From the NCBI GenBank assembly GCA_031216445.1, contig CM062218.1, positions 3,398,001 to 3,462,000 of the forward strand: a DNA stretch of 64,000 nt, written 5' to 3'. The notes beneath the pieces were generated by a model that did not search any database, was not told the DNA's origin, and saw nothing but the letters and a program-made list of their open reading frames with translations. Below are positions 23,376 to 35,860 of the stretch, in pieces. The translations under genes were made by a program, and so were the position numbers. Every line of letters starts with the position of its first letter. Position 1 is the stretch's first letter. The stretch is from Lateolabrax maculatus (Eukaryota > Chordata > Actinopteri > Acropomatiformes > Lateolabracidae).

Positions 23376-25403
23376 TTAATGTTTAGAGCACGACTGTTTC
23401 TTGAGATATAGCAACACTCTTTTTGACCAGTTACAAAAGACTTGTAACTGCTCAGAGATCTCAACGGAGAACTGGAGCACATCAAAGGCCACGGAGACGA
23501 CGGGGAGCGAGGCCGACGGTGGCTGAGGAACCTCTTGACTGATCTGAAGACAGAAGGAATGGATAAAGTTCAGAGGTTTGGCAGCAGCTTGGAAGAGTTC
23601 AGTTGTAACACTTCACTTAGTTTGACCACATACTTTTAACAGTGTATCAGCTTCTCATTTTCAGACATATTCTTTTTTTTTTGTCTCGTCTTTGTTCTTG
23701 TTTCTTTTCTTTACGTTTTTCTTTATATTCTCCTTACTCGCTGAGCCAAATGATGCTGAGCCACACAAGATGTGATGTGTTAAAAATGAGTTATTAAAAC
23801 ATCAATATCTTGGTGCTTCATACATTTTAAAGTTATGGCCTTGTTTGCAGGAGTCTATATTTATATTGTAGCTTCTTCATAATTTATCAGTGTTCTGTAA
23901 GTTTAATTACTTTTTCCTTTTCATTACAGTTTCATTGTGATGATGATTTCACTTTGATTATGAGTATTTCTGTTGAATCTATTCCATGTGACATTTTTCC
24001 TTTTCTGTCTGATGCCATTTTCAAGGTTTTTACAATTTTTCAACTTTCCATTCACAAATTACTGTTTATATGATATCCATTTATAGTTTCAATATGAAAT
24101 TGAAATTTTTTTTATCACTGATTATAACTTGAACTTGAGTGAAAAGTAATTTATTTGCCATTTCTCATTTAATTTGTGGGAAAAACTATCTTCTGTATAA
24201 TCCATGTAAACTAACCGAATCTTCTCACCTGGTGGAGAGATGAAGTAACGAGGTTGGCGAGCTGCAGGAGGTGACTGCTGGCGCCCTCCGCTGACTGGGA
24301 GGGCAAACTGAAGTTTTCTTTGGCTGTTTTCAACCAGTCAACATGCAGTTGCAAGGACTGAGAGTACCCTAACAGCAGGGAGAGTGACTCGTTCACCTGT
24401 GGGGACATTAAATACACAGAGGAAATATTAATTCACCTGCTATTTAAGTTAACATAGACACACAGGCTTTCTACAGTAACAAAGTGTTTGTTTATTCCAG
24501 AAACCTTACCTTCAATGAGCTGAAATAACCAGCATTGTGTTGTATATGAGGAAGACTGCCCAGTCTGTTTTCCACACTGGCAAAGTTAATGAGTTCCCCA
24601 TCTGTCTGTTGGGAACATGATAAAGTGAAGGATGCTTTAAAAACCGAACAACATTTCCAAAATATAACTGGAATCTTAAACACATCAAAAGAAAAATTAT
24701 ATTAAGTCAGATGAATAAACATTAATGACTGCACAAAATAAAATAACAAATGTTGTTTTTCCTTTTTGTCTAAACTGTGACTTTTTATATCAACCTTTTG
24801 TTTATATGGAGGACTAATCATGTCTAATAAAACTGATATACACACATAATTAAATGTTCACATATACTGTATATATTGTTTAATCATTTGGTTACATATA
24901 ATTATTATAATAATATAAAAATAGGCAACAAAACATTGATTAAAAACATTTAATTATTGAAACAATGATTTTTCTATTAACCCACTGCATTGATCTGTTT
25001 CTTAGTTTGTTTCATTGCGTCTTTGTTTCATTATCAAAGTTTTTTTAAGTTAACTTCAAGTTACTATATTTATTATACACTATCATGATATAAAACATTA
25101 TCCACTCTGACATGATGACAGTAAACGTTACAACATATTATGGTACGTCTTTAACCCTGATGGGAAACTTTAAGCCCTTTTTTGGCAAATAGATGCAACA
25201 TCATTAAACTGAAAAAAATCAATTAATACAGTGAAATCTTACCAAGTTATGGAGTTTTTTGGATAAGTTCAGCCTATCCACCTGTAAAATCATTTCATTA
25301 AACATGCCACAGAGGGCGAAATTGGCGGGACGACATGATGAGTGGACAAACAGCTCAGTCAGTAGCAGCAGGTGGAGAAGACAAGGGGTGGAGTCATGAA
25401 TTA
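23376..25403 (-). CDS. il11: Interleukin-11-like cytokine, coding exons 2-5
   Basis: This is a secreted four-helix cytokine of the IL-6/gp130-acting family. In mammals IL-11 signals through IL11RA and gp130. Exons in transcript order are 25403-25243, 24605-24510, 24396-24229 and 23543-23376, all GT-AG. The first begins in phase 1, so a missing exon 1 must supply the start codon and a few bases, as in mammalian IL11; a 7-base coding exon would give 199 residues, the human length. A hydrophobic signal core (CLLHLLLLTELFVHSSC) opens exon 2. Helix landmarks match IL-11: DGELINFASVENRLGSLPHI against human DGDHNLDSLP, NAGYFSSLKVNESLSLLLGY with a following HVDWLKTA against HVQWLRRA, and last-helix EQLQVFCNWSKRVLLYLKKQ against LTLDWAVRGLLLLK. 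Proximity to the SBK kinase supports IL11 over IL-6, CNTF or M17. Whether it is the teleost il11a or il11b copy cannot be told here. Confidence 0.8.
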
Positions 25404-25638
25404 CTGAAAGACAAGAAAAGATTTACAAAGTGACCGTTAGTGACGTGTTTCTGTATTTGCTTGGGTTTCTTGAGCTTGTGGTGTTTCCTGTCGTCTAAGT
25501 GGCGAAGATATGTTTTTTTTCACTTGCTTGTGTTTTGTCTCTTTGCAATGTTTTCTTAAGCTGCAGTGTGTTGACCTCTCCTGGCCACCGTAAATCTAAG
25601 TTCTTTTGCATGATTGGTGATCTGCAATCTGTCACATA

Positions 25639-25660
25639 AAAAAAAAAAAAAAAAAAAAAA
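25639..25660. repeat. Poly(A) run
   Basis: About 22 consecutive A residues upstream of the first visible cytokine exon. Confidence 0.95.
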
Positions 25661-26689
25661 CATTGCCAGTGCTTCAACTTGTAGCAACTGGTCCACATTC
25701 CCCACTTCTCACTGACCCAGACCCAGTGTGTGTGTGACATGTGAATCCGTAAGAAAACCACAAAACTGCATGGAAACATTTTTATTTCCAACCTAAATTT
25801 AGAAAACATGCACGCCACCCAAGATTAACCCAGAGGCAGCTGTCCGGTCTGAGTCTGCCGCGACTGTAAGGAAACCAAGACAACAAACTTGATTTGTATG
25901 AAGGGAAAGGCTGATATTCGTCCAAAATTCAAAGGCTCGTATATCCAAAAAAAAAATGTTGTTTTATTTCAGCATCAGTTCATTTTAGCATCAGATAAAA
26001 GTTGTATCCTGTTATCCAGACATAAACAGTCATTCAAAAAATCTGATAACAGCAGCAGTTCAGAGTTGAGATTAAACATCTCTGGTGGTAATGCAGGTTT
26101 AGAGACCAAAAATAGGTCAGACACTGATTTACTGTTAACATATTCAGGGGTGGAAGTAGACACATCTCTGCAGACTGATCATTTGTATTTCTGGGAAACA
26201 TATTAGGTTAGTAGGTTAGTTCACATGTGTAACATCATCACTTTTCATCAGACAATGACCTGGATGATTTTTAAATTCCTGAGATCTTGTGTTCCTGCGA
26301 CTAGTCGACTCAGCAAAAAAACCTCAGCATTAGATTCTTGTTTAAACTGCTCAACCTATGGAAGTAGTATCCCTTCGACCTATGGAAGTAATATCCCTTC
26401 ACCAGTTCTTACTGAGGTCCGGGGTGGATGGAGGGGTATATTAAAGGGTCATTACAACTTTTTTGTTACTGTGGCTTTGTTAATGAATGTACCTACTGGT
26501 TAATATGAATATTATACTAAGTTGAAAACATCCATTACAGGTTTGACCTTTATGAATATTACCAACACATCCGGTGGGTTAACTTTCAGTTTTACATTGA
26601 GTTTTTTGCCACTCGGGGTTAGTGGAAGAACACTGAAATATTACAGTACGACTTTATAAAGGTTTAAAGTAATAAACAGTTGCCGATGT
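25661..26689. other. Region upstream of the IL-11-like gene
   Basis: The promoter and first exon of the cytokine should lie here or further upstream, but I could not find a convincing short ATG exon with a donor. A 24-base unit (ACCTATGGAAGTAGTATCCC and four more bases) is repeated twice in tandem at 26353-26400 with one or two differences. Confidence 0.4.
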
Positions 26690-26950
26690 GGCATCCAGCA
26701 GACACGGAAGACATTAGCAACCATTTGGAGTCGTATTTCTCACCACCCGTCCAGTGTTCGCTCTCTTTTTGCTCTAATTTTGGTCTCCACCAACTTCTGA
26801 GGGGAATATTTGGCTCTTTAGAAGCTAAATGCTCCAGTATGTTTGCCAGCTAGTTATAACTCTGTCCGACTGCTGTTTGGTGCTGAGCAGGTACAGTTTT
26901 CTGCTGTTCTACCAACACGGGCACAAAATCAACAAAACACTTTTTAAAAG
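26690..26950 (-). repeat. Dispersed repeat family A, copy 1 (inverted)
   Basis: Reads TCTAATTTTGGTCTCCACCA, AGCTAAATGCTCCAGTATGT and GCTAGTTATAACTC. On the opposite strand it matches ACATATTGGAGCATTTAGCA and GGTAGAGACAAAAAACTGAG of the copies at 29390-29720 and 32450-32760. Confidence 0.7.
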
Positions 26951-29389
26951 CAATGACATCCTAATTGATGATTAGATATGAGGACTAAATGAGAAAGAAA
27001 CTAAATGCCTTAGCATTATAGCCATGAATGTGGATAGTAGCAATGTTTTTTAAGCTCTCACGATTTCTGTCTTAGTAAAGCACTTTGCCCTTTTTGTTGA
27101 AAGCCGCTATGCAAATATTGAATGAATGTGCCTCTGTGTGTAAATTCTTCCCCCTGTGTTTAATAAAGCCATTGGAAAGAGCTGTCATCTCTTTGTCTCT
27201 TTATTCAGAACTTGTTGAATCAATCTGAGAATGAATAATTCCCCCAAATCCTCTGTGGTTTCTTTTATGTCTGTCTCGTAATCTTTCTTAATCAATAAAC
27301 AACAACACTTTAATAAAGATTAGTTCTTGTCTGTTAATCTATCCGCTGGTTTATGCAACTTCAAAAATCCCATAACGCATGGCAACAAAGAAATGAACTG
27401 TCTGTTAATGTTAGATCAGGGTAAAGGAATGAGAGGTATGCTGTGGGTTTTTTCTTTTCCCAAGCCTGCTCTGGGCCTCCTGTTGGAAAAGGAGAGGGGA
27501 GCGGTCTGACTCAGATTAATCTCTTTGTGGTGACATCACCGGGCAGACGCCTCAGGCTGCACTAGAGGGAAAACATCCACTTTGTTATGAGCGTCTGACA
27601 TGGTGCACTTTAAACACTTTTACTGTTATTCACACATTAACAGCAGCTTTTGAAGGTCAAAGCTCACTGAGAAGAGGGGAAATGCAGTGTTGTACCAAAG
27701 ACTTTAACGGAACTACTTTATGTTTAAAAACTATATGTCCCATTTACTTACAGTAACTATTTAGTAAAGAAATCAAGTCTTTAGAATTATTCACTTAATT
27801 GTTTCTTTTGTACCTCCTCCTTCTGCCTATATTTGTAGTTTTTGATGCAATTGTTGATTTTATGCTTTTTAATTATTTATAAATGCTTTTTGATTTTGCC
27901 TTGAAAATGAGCTATGGAAAAAAAGTTTAGAATTAATATTATTTAATTATCATGAGTTTTTCCAGTCACAGTAAGGCAGATATGTAAAAAAAAATACAAC
28001 TAACAAATACATTGAGTTTTCTGTGACTGCTTCACAATACAAGTCTCCCTGTGTTTTACTAGTAGAGTGCTTTTAATGTAAACTAGCAGTGGTAGAAAAT
28101 GTTCTGTTTGCATTATCAGTAACTTATAGAGAGTAACTTATTAATATATAGAGAGGTAATGACAGAATGTAAATACTTTGAATGGCTAATGCTTTTTTTT
28201 TTTTTTAAATATATCACTGTGAAGTTTTTGTCTCAATCAATTTTGCCTCATCATCGTTTTTTTACTTGTTTATTCCTGTTCAGCCTATCGCAGCACTAAC
28301 AAGGAAACTGGAAACATGAACAGCTACATCAACTCCAGACAAAAATGAAACAGCTGTGTCTGTTTGACAGCATTTCCACACCAGAGAGTTGTAATAAGGG
28401 CAGATGAGATGATGTGAGATAACATCTGGAAGTGATGCCTTTCACTTCTCCTGCATTCTGCCTGACAATATGAAGAACTGTGGTTTAACTGCACCAATAA
28501 GATGATTTCTGCTTACTAAGCAGAGCAATATTTAAACATTGAAGACATATAATCCCATTAGAGCCCTAAATGACAACAAACAGATGTTCACTTACAATGA
28601 ATAACTGCACTTACAGCTTTCTGCCAATACAACCCATTAAATATGAGTAATTGCGTCACAATTTCTCTACATCCAGTAACAGGTTTCATAAGACTTTTCA
28701 GTCATCTTAGGACACAAACAAGAAATTTGGAATAACTTCACAAGGCTATTGGAAAATTACTGAAGAAAACGTCAGCAAAAACTTTCTGTCATACTGAAAA
28801 AACATCTCCCAGCAGTGTAGTGTACAGTCATGCATCTGGCAGAGTAAACAGCTGTAACAGCATAACAGCTCAGAGGAGAACTGCTTAAAAAGCAGAGTCA
28901 GTTGGCCGTCTTTGATGTATTTAGCAGGTCGTTTCGTCACTCATACACGAAACATGAACGCACGCATGCAGCGTCTCACACGTTTCCACGGTTTCCGCTC
29001 TGGTTCGTGTCAGTCAGAAACACTGGAGTTTCCTGTGTTTTCTCTCTGACACGTCGAACGCTTCATTTCCTCAGCCAGACCTTTTACTTTCAAGAACTTC
29101 AGATGAATTTTTGAACAGATGTCAGTGGCGTGTTGCAGGAAGTGCCCTCCACATGTCCTATCAGCTTCCTCCAAAACCAACTGTGGACCACAAGTCACAA
29201 GTGTAATGTTTGACTTAAAAAAGGATCATTGTGGTGAGGACACACATTTTTAATGTGTTGTTAGATGCCATGTGAAGATCTTCTATCTCTGAATTTAAAC
29301 TTTCATTCCATGCATCTGAAATATAGGAATCATTTTAAGACAGTTGACATAAACTTAAAGCTGCACCAATCAATATTCTTACATTAACA
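26951..29389. other. Intergenic DNA, no gene recognised
   Basis: AT-rich, with homopolymer T runs near 28190-28206. All open frames are under 75 residues and unsupported. Confidence 0.55.
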
Positions 29390-29720
29390 ATGGATCAAAT
29401 GATTATGTATAACGTGAAAGGTGTCACTCATAGTGACGAGCCCACCTGACGATCTCCCCCAAATCATCACCTACAGTTCCCCTCAGCTTCACAACATTTT
29501 TTACAGTCTTTTAGCTCATTGTTTTGATTTTACGGGTTGCAACTTTAATGGTTCGATGCATTCTCACTGCTCTCATCAATGTTTTCAGTTTCACGGCAGA
29601 CAGAAAAAGTTAGCGAGTGTTGAACATAATGGAGCATTTAGAATTTATTTTCTGGTGGAGACCAAAAATAGAGCTAAAAGAAGAGTGAATATTGGAAACA
29701 CGACTCCAAATAAATGCTAA
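29390..29720 (+). repeat. Dispersed repeat family A, copy 2
   Basis: Phrases AACGTGAAAGGTGTCACTCA, CAGACAGAAAAAGTTAGCGA, AACATAATGGAGCATTTAGA and GGTGGAGACCAAAAATAGAG recur in diverged form at 32450-32760 and in inverted orientation at 26690-26950. The 99-residue open frame across it is a by-product. Confidence 0.75.
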
Positions 29721-32449
29721 TGTTCTGATGTGTAAATAGGCGACTGTTTGATAACATGTTTGCCATAAAAACTTTGCAAATCCTCATATTAGATGATTGG
29801 GGTCATGTTTTGGCTTGTTGGTAAGTATAGTAATTACACGCAATTTCATAAAACTCCAGTTTTAAATTACATTACTATCACATAAAAATGCAGTAGGCTG
29901 CATGCACTGTCCTGAAAACTCCCTGTTGATGTGCTCAGTGATGATTTTAATACAATAACTGATTTTTGTCCTTTCTGTGCTTTTATCATCCATCATGTCT
30001 AATTGTCTAGTTTCCGAGGTGTATTTTCTGTCAACATAGTGTGTGAATGCTAATCTTTTTGGCAGCTAACTCTTAAACATTACAACTTTGCCTGAAACAT
30101 CAGGCCTGTGTCTGAAAATGATGCAGTAACAATATCAGATATGAAATGTCTGTTTAAAGAGCTGTGACTCTCAAAAACTATGTGTATGTAAACTGCTGTG
30201 TGCTGTTTCACACGTTGCAGCGTCCTGTTTCCTCGTGTGTCATCAACCAGGTAATTGATTTTTTTTGTTTTTTTGTTGCAGTACCACAGTCGGCCACTGG
30301 GGCACACAAACATCAACACTGACTCCATCTCTTGATACATCCATGATCCAGTGAGCGTGCAAACTACATTACAGTAAGAGCCCTGATGATGTGCAATATG
30401 ATGACATCACTGTCTGCCTACCTGACTCATGCGTTTCACCTCACACCCCCCCCCCCACACACACACACACACACACCAGGTTTCTTAATTAGCGATTAAT
30501 TAGACATGATAAGAGTGTTATGTAATGTCAGTCAGACAACACAACACCAGCCCACCTTCACTGCCCAGCTTCACTTTCATTTATAAAACCATGTTTACAT
30601 GCACAACCATTCCTTATTAGTGCTGTCAGGTGAAACGAGGAAGCCGGTCCCTGGCAAACTGAAAGCTCTGATTGGTCGGGGTCAAACATTAGGCTGCCAG
30701 CAAGTCCCAGCAAGAATTTATAACTCTGTGACCTCCTTATCTGACATAACTACTATCACAAAGGACAAAAATATTGTGTAGTCTGACCCCGGCATGACAT
30801 ATTGTAACAATAAAGCTGAAATAATGCTGTATATATCTGTAAATACTCAAGTACAGCTGATTCAGCATGTAACTACAATAAGTCTGATGCTGCTGGACAC
30901 TAGTTCAAACTACTCAGGGGAACCCCCAACACAAGACCAGCCAATCACAGCCCAACCTGACACCAAACAGTTAAATCATGTTTGAACTCTTTAAATTGCA
31001 GCTAACATTGTGTTTCAGCCACACATGTCATACAGTTGCTCATTCATTCATTCATTCACTCACTGATTGTTTCACTCACAAACTCTCTCTCAAACTCACT
31101 CAGGCTAAAAGTAAAAGTACAGACCTCGTGCAGTAAAGCCCCCCCACCCCCCCTCCTCCTCCACACAAACACACACTTACACACACACAATCTCTCTCAC
31201 ACTATAATGAAAGTATCATAAACAAACTTACATTTCATCTTTCTGCTCCCGCTGCAGTAAACAAACCTCTTTCTGAGTCCAGTGTGTGTACTGTACGTGT
31301 GTGTGTTTGTGTGTGTGTGGACAAAATGTAAAAGTTCCCTTTTATAGCATAGAGTATGACACATCACCTGAGTCATCAGCCATCGTCGCCATTCAAGCAT
31401 CAACGCCCACGCTGGACAGCCCCCCCCCCCCCCCCCCTCTCTCTAACCCCCCTCATCTGAAAAAAGCTTCAAATTTCTTTGTTTGTGGAGGTGATTCTGA
31501 ATGAAGTAAATTACAAATAAAATGAAATACAAGAATCAGAAAATACCAAATTGAGCAATTCTCCTGTCTCCTTCCTCCTCCACTCCCTCTGTAGGCTTGT
31601 GTCATTATCTCACTTTCTTTTTTTGTTTAACCACATTTAGTTTCAAAGTAGCTAAACCAAAGACTCAACAAGAAAGGATCATTTATGTGTATGATAAGTA
31701 AAGTTTTGGACACTGAAACCTCTTTAATCTAATTTCCAAATGTCTTCTTATGTGTGTATTTTTGTACAAAAAGAGAAAAAAAATCAACAGAAAATGGTAA
31801 AACTGACACGAAAAAAGGGAAAAGCCAAGTGTGCAAATGAAGTGACGACATCCCGGCAGCCCAGTCCATTAATAATAAATGTAGGAAAGATGATTAACTA
31901 AAGTAAACAAAGTACTTTCCTCCTGTCACAGTGAGGAGAAATACTCTCAACCACAGTGACTATGCTTTTGACCCCCAGCTGCTGCACCAGTTACAAGTCT
32001 GTGGTCATACTGGGCAGCTCCCCATGTGGCTTCTTGCCAGAAATCAAGTTAATAAAACTGACCTGGAAAATTGAAACTAAAACTCAAAAAGAAGGAAATC
32101 TGGTGGTTTTAATATCATGTCACTTCCGTTTTTGACACTTACTGCGTATTTGCTCTTGTGGAATTTCTAGAATTAGTAAGAACAGATTTTTTTTATGTGC
32201 TTTTAAATTTTACAACTTTCTGACCTTTCTGGAAAGAGGTTAAATTTTGCACTTCAAAGGATTTTTTTGTGATGCGTGATGCAAGATAACGTCAGTTCCC
32301 CTCAGTGAAAGTCATCTCAGTAGCAAGATAAAACTTTCTGTCTCAATCATGTAAATGTTAGATTTCGGGATGTAGCCTGATTAAAGCAGGTACAATCGCT
32401 TTTCTACTAACAAATGATAATGTGTTACACTGTTTCACATTGTCACACT
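29721..32449. other. Intergenic DNA with short simple repeats, no gene recognised
   Basis: Holds a C-run plus CA array at 30447-30476, a CATT/CACT run near 31040-31070 and a C-run of about 20 bases near 31421-31440. No supported exon. Confidence 0.55.
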
Positions 32450-32760
32450 GTGACAACGTGAAAGGGGTCGCTCGTAGTGATGAACCTACAGATAATTATC
32501 ACCTGAATCTGCAGCTCCTCTTCAGCTTTATGGAGCTTTATAGTGAGTTACAGTTTAGCTGTCCGGCCCATAACTTTGCTGTTTTTACTCTCAACGCTCT
32601 CATAGCGTTGTTTTTGGACATCAAACGGCAGACAGAAACAATTTGCGACTAGTTGATGAACATATTGGAGCATTTAGCAGCTGAAGAGTCAGATATTTCC
32701 CTCAGGAGTTGGTAGAGACAAAAAACTGAGCTAAACGCCAGTGAATGTAAGCTCATCAGG
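32450..32760 (+). repeat. Dispersed repeat family A, copy 3
   Basis: Diverged same-orientation copy of 29390-29720: AACGTGAAAGGGGTCGCTCG, CGGCAGACAGAAACAATTTG, ACATATTGGAGCATTTAGCA. Confidence 0.75.
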
Positions 32761-33329
32761 TGGTTAGAAATGAACGATGATGTTGCTCCATAACTGCAGA
32801 ATGCGTACATAAGGAACTGTTTGTTAACATATCTAACATGTACACCATATATCCACTCAAAAGGTGGTGATTTGTCAACGTTGCGTACAAGGCAATATAT
32901 TGGTGGTTTTTGGTGAACTTTGCGCGTCCTCTGAACCTCTTGAGTCATCTGTCTTAATGTTTGAAGCATTTCAGATGTGATTTTTATGATAAATGTTGCA
33001 ATTTCTTTCCGTCAGATTTCCCTCTCTGCTGCTTTAACTTCAGTGTGTGATTTCCTACATTTCCCAGGATGCAATTATCTGAGAGATGGATGACAGGTGA
33101 CTTGTTTTCAGCAGTGAATTTGACAGGGACACAGTCACACTGTAGCAATAGAGTGGAGCATTTGTGTCCACATAACAAATCACGAGGTATTATCACCTTA
33201 TAAAGTCGTTATAGTGAACGTGTTACCAAAACCCAAACAATACATTCAACAGCACCACAAACTACATCCTCCAAAGTGACCATAAACACCTCTCCAACAC
33301 AGCTTCAACAAATGGTTTGATGTATCACA

Positions 33330-33400
33330 TGTTGTTAGTTTTAGGCTACTAGAACATTTGGTTTGGGAAAGATTGTGGTCTTGGTTAAATATTGAAATAT
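33330..33400. repeat. Dispersed repeat (TTTGGTTTGGGAAAGATTGT type)
   Basis: Shares TTGTTAGTTTTAGGC and ACATTTGGTTTGG with 20425-20530. Confidence 0.5.
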
Positions 33401-34311
33401 CGTATTGTCTCGTGTTGACTTTTGCAATAATTAACCTCGATCCCTAACCTGAAGTGCTTTGAATTCCCTAAACGTAACCATAAAAAAGTTTAATATTTTG
33501 CAGACGTGTTCCATATGTAGATTTTGCAAAGGCACTAAACAGTCCACAGAAACGTTTGGTATAAATGTGTCTTTGTTGTGTTGATAAAAAACATAATCCA
33601 GGTGGCTTTACTTTGCTACTGCAAATTGGTTGTATGAATGGAAATTTTAGGAATATGATTCGGTTGAACTTCTGTTCGGTAGGTCACTCCTTACTCACTC
33701 AGTTAAGTCACTCTGGATGTTCAGCTAAAAAACTAAAGTGTAAGTAAATGGAGCATCATTATCTTACTCACTTTCATTAAATGGTGGTTTGGCTTGTGTT
33801 AAAGCTGCGTTGTCAGTTGGTCAAAACTGCATCTGAGGTATGACGTTGCAGAGTTTCCAAGAAGCTACGAGTTTCCTGCTTCTTATGAAATGTTTTTGAT
33901 AGTCAAATCTCCACCCACCAGGATACAAAATACTTGATACATGAGAGTTGCGTCCTCAAATCCTCAAATGTACTGCCTAACCCGACCCCAACCCCCTTTT
34001 CTTTAAAACTATATGTTACTCTCATTAGACCAGGTTGGATCCCAGATGGTGCTGCATTCAAAGGCTGAGCGGCTGAACTTTGTGCCAGTGAAAGTGATGC
34101 ATGGAAACAGAGGGAAGCACGTCATAACGGTTGCAGGGCTGACTCGTTCAGCCTCCTTTTGTCATCAAAGATACCCATATGGGGTAATGGAGAGGCTGTG
34201 TGTTTGTTAGGAGGGGTTTAGGGGGGCTTGTCCTCAATAGTGGTTTTCACAGGGCCACTACTCATTTCCCCAACCGCCCACGTTCCGGATATTTTCTACT
34301 TTTGATCTTTT

Positions 34312-34343
<32 letters not shown>

Positions 34344-35660
34344 GCTCTCTCTCTCTTTTCTGACCTCTGCTGAATGGAAGAATGTGAGGAATGCAGCAGT
34401 GAATGGGCGAGTGGGGGAGGCAGCATGATGCAAAAGACTGACGAGTGCAGGTTTTTTTTTTTCTCACTGAATCCGACTTGTGCACACAGAAAGTTTGAAG
34501 AAAAAAATACCGAAGGTGTTTATTATTCCATTCATTACTGGCAACATCAGAGCATGCTCGGTAACAAGAAGACCAGGCATGAAATGATGCAAGCCAGCAC
34601 CTGCACTAAAGCTTTCAGCAAGGGCATGAAAAGACACATTTTGGCATTTTGCCCCTGGACGCTTTGACACAGATGTACTATTTTTAGGGATCAAACCCTC
34701 TGCGGCACGGTTTCTAACACACACACTGAGCTGCCGCCAATTTAACCATCACATTAGGCAGGAATTCAGCATGGCAGCCAGACAACAGCCAGATCTCTCC
34801 ATTGACAATAACTGAAGCGTGAAATCAAAGGAAAGATTGAAGTAGCCGGCGTGTCAGTGCTTCCTGTGGAATTTCTTGAGGATGTGGGAGTTTGGTGTTC
34901 TGTCTGACACGACTCTGATCTCATTCTGGGTTCGGCTCCAAGGGGTTTATAACATCATATAGGTATGATATGTTTTCACCCCTGTCTGTGCCTGTTGAAC
35001 TTGTTACCACGTTCGATCAAAAGGTTAAACATTTGGCTCATATCTCACATAGCTCAGATCTGGTGATGGATGTCAAAAATAACCAAAAGGTTGCTGACCC
35101 ATGATGCCAAGAGCAACATAGTCTCCACCTGCTCCATCAGGTGTACCGTCACACCTTACAGTCGACTGTTTCCATTGAAACAGCACATTGGAGCAAAAAA
35201 ACTATACTTAACAATACATACTGGAATACATGAATAAATAGAATAAATTATATTAGAAATGATTTTGCAATATCCAACACCCCAAAATGGTATTGCACAT
35301 CAAAAGGTGGCGTGTTTATGTGCATCCAGTAAATGACCAAAATGATCAAATCACTTGCAGGAAATTAATGAGGTAGAACTGATATCGGCAATCTTTGTGT
35401 CGTGCAGATGATCCTTTGAAACAGGACTGAAGTCATGCATGGAAGCCTGTGGAAGATGAAGTTGGCTGCTAAGTGTTATCGTGAGCATAAAAGTCTCAAA
35501 ATGTCCTAAAACTTTCCTAAAGCTTCAGAACATCACCAATGAGATCAAAGGATATTTTGGTAAGAGCAGAGAAAGATATGAGAGTTATAAAAAAATGAAG
35601 GTGTGTATCTTTAACCTCTTAACTCTGCAATGTTAAGCAACCAAACCTCAGTCACATGTA
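33401..35660. other. Intergenic DNA, no gene recognised
   Basis: A (CT)n array of about 35 bases lies at 34313-34351. Open frames at 34374-34724 on both strands carry no recognisable domain. Confidence 0.5.
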
Positions 35661-35666
35661 CAAAAC

Positions 35667-35672
35667 TTTATT
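35667..35672 (-). terminator. Candidate poly(A) signal of the Siglec-like gene
   Basis: TTTATT on the plus strand is AATAAA on the minus strand, about 190 bases beyond the stop codon at 35861-35863. It is a eukaryotic poly(A) signal and not a bacterial terminator. Confidence 0.5.
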
Positions 35673-35860
35673 TCAGTTCCATTTTTCAAACATCTAATGA
35701 TGAATAACAGGAAATGTGTGTGTATGACGTGTAATGGTACAGTCAGCAGAAATAGACAAATTTGTAGCATGACATGGCTTAAAAAATGAAGATAAAGAAT
35801 ATGGAAGAGATACATTTGACATTGAGTTATTTAAATATTTACACCACTTTGATGAAAACT

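Noticed and set aside
23376..25403. IL-6, M17/LIF or CNTF-like identity for the cytokine
   Set aside because: The DG-x-L, HVDWL and last-helix patterns, the predicted length and the SBK neighbour all favour IL-11, although a profile search should settle it.
34920..34950. GGGTTCGGCTCC resembling a tRNA/SINE B box
   Set aside because: No A box at the right distance and no cloverleaf. Chance match.
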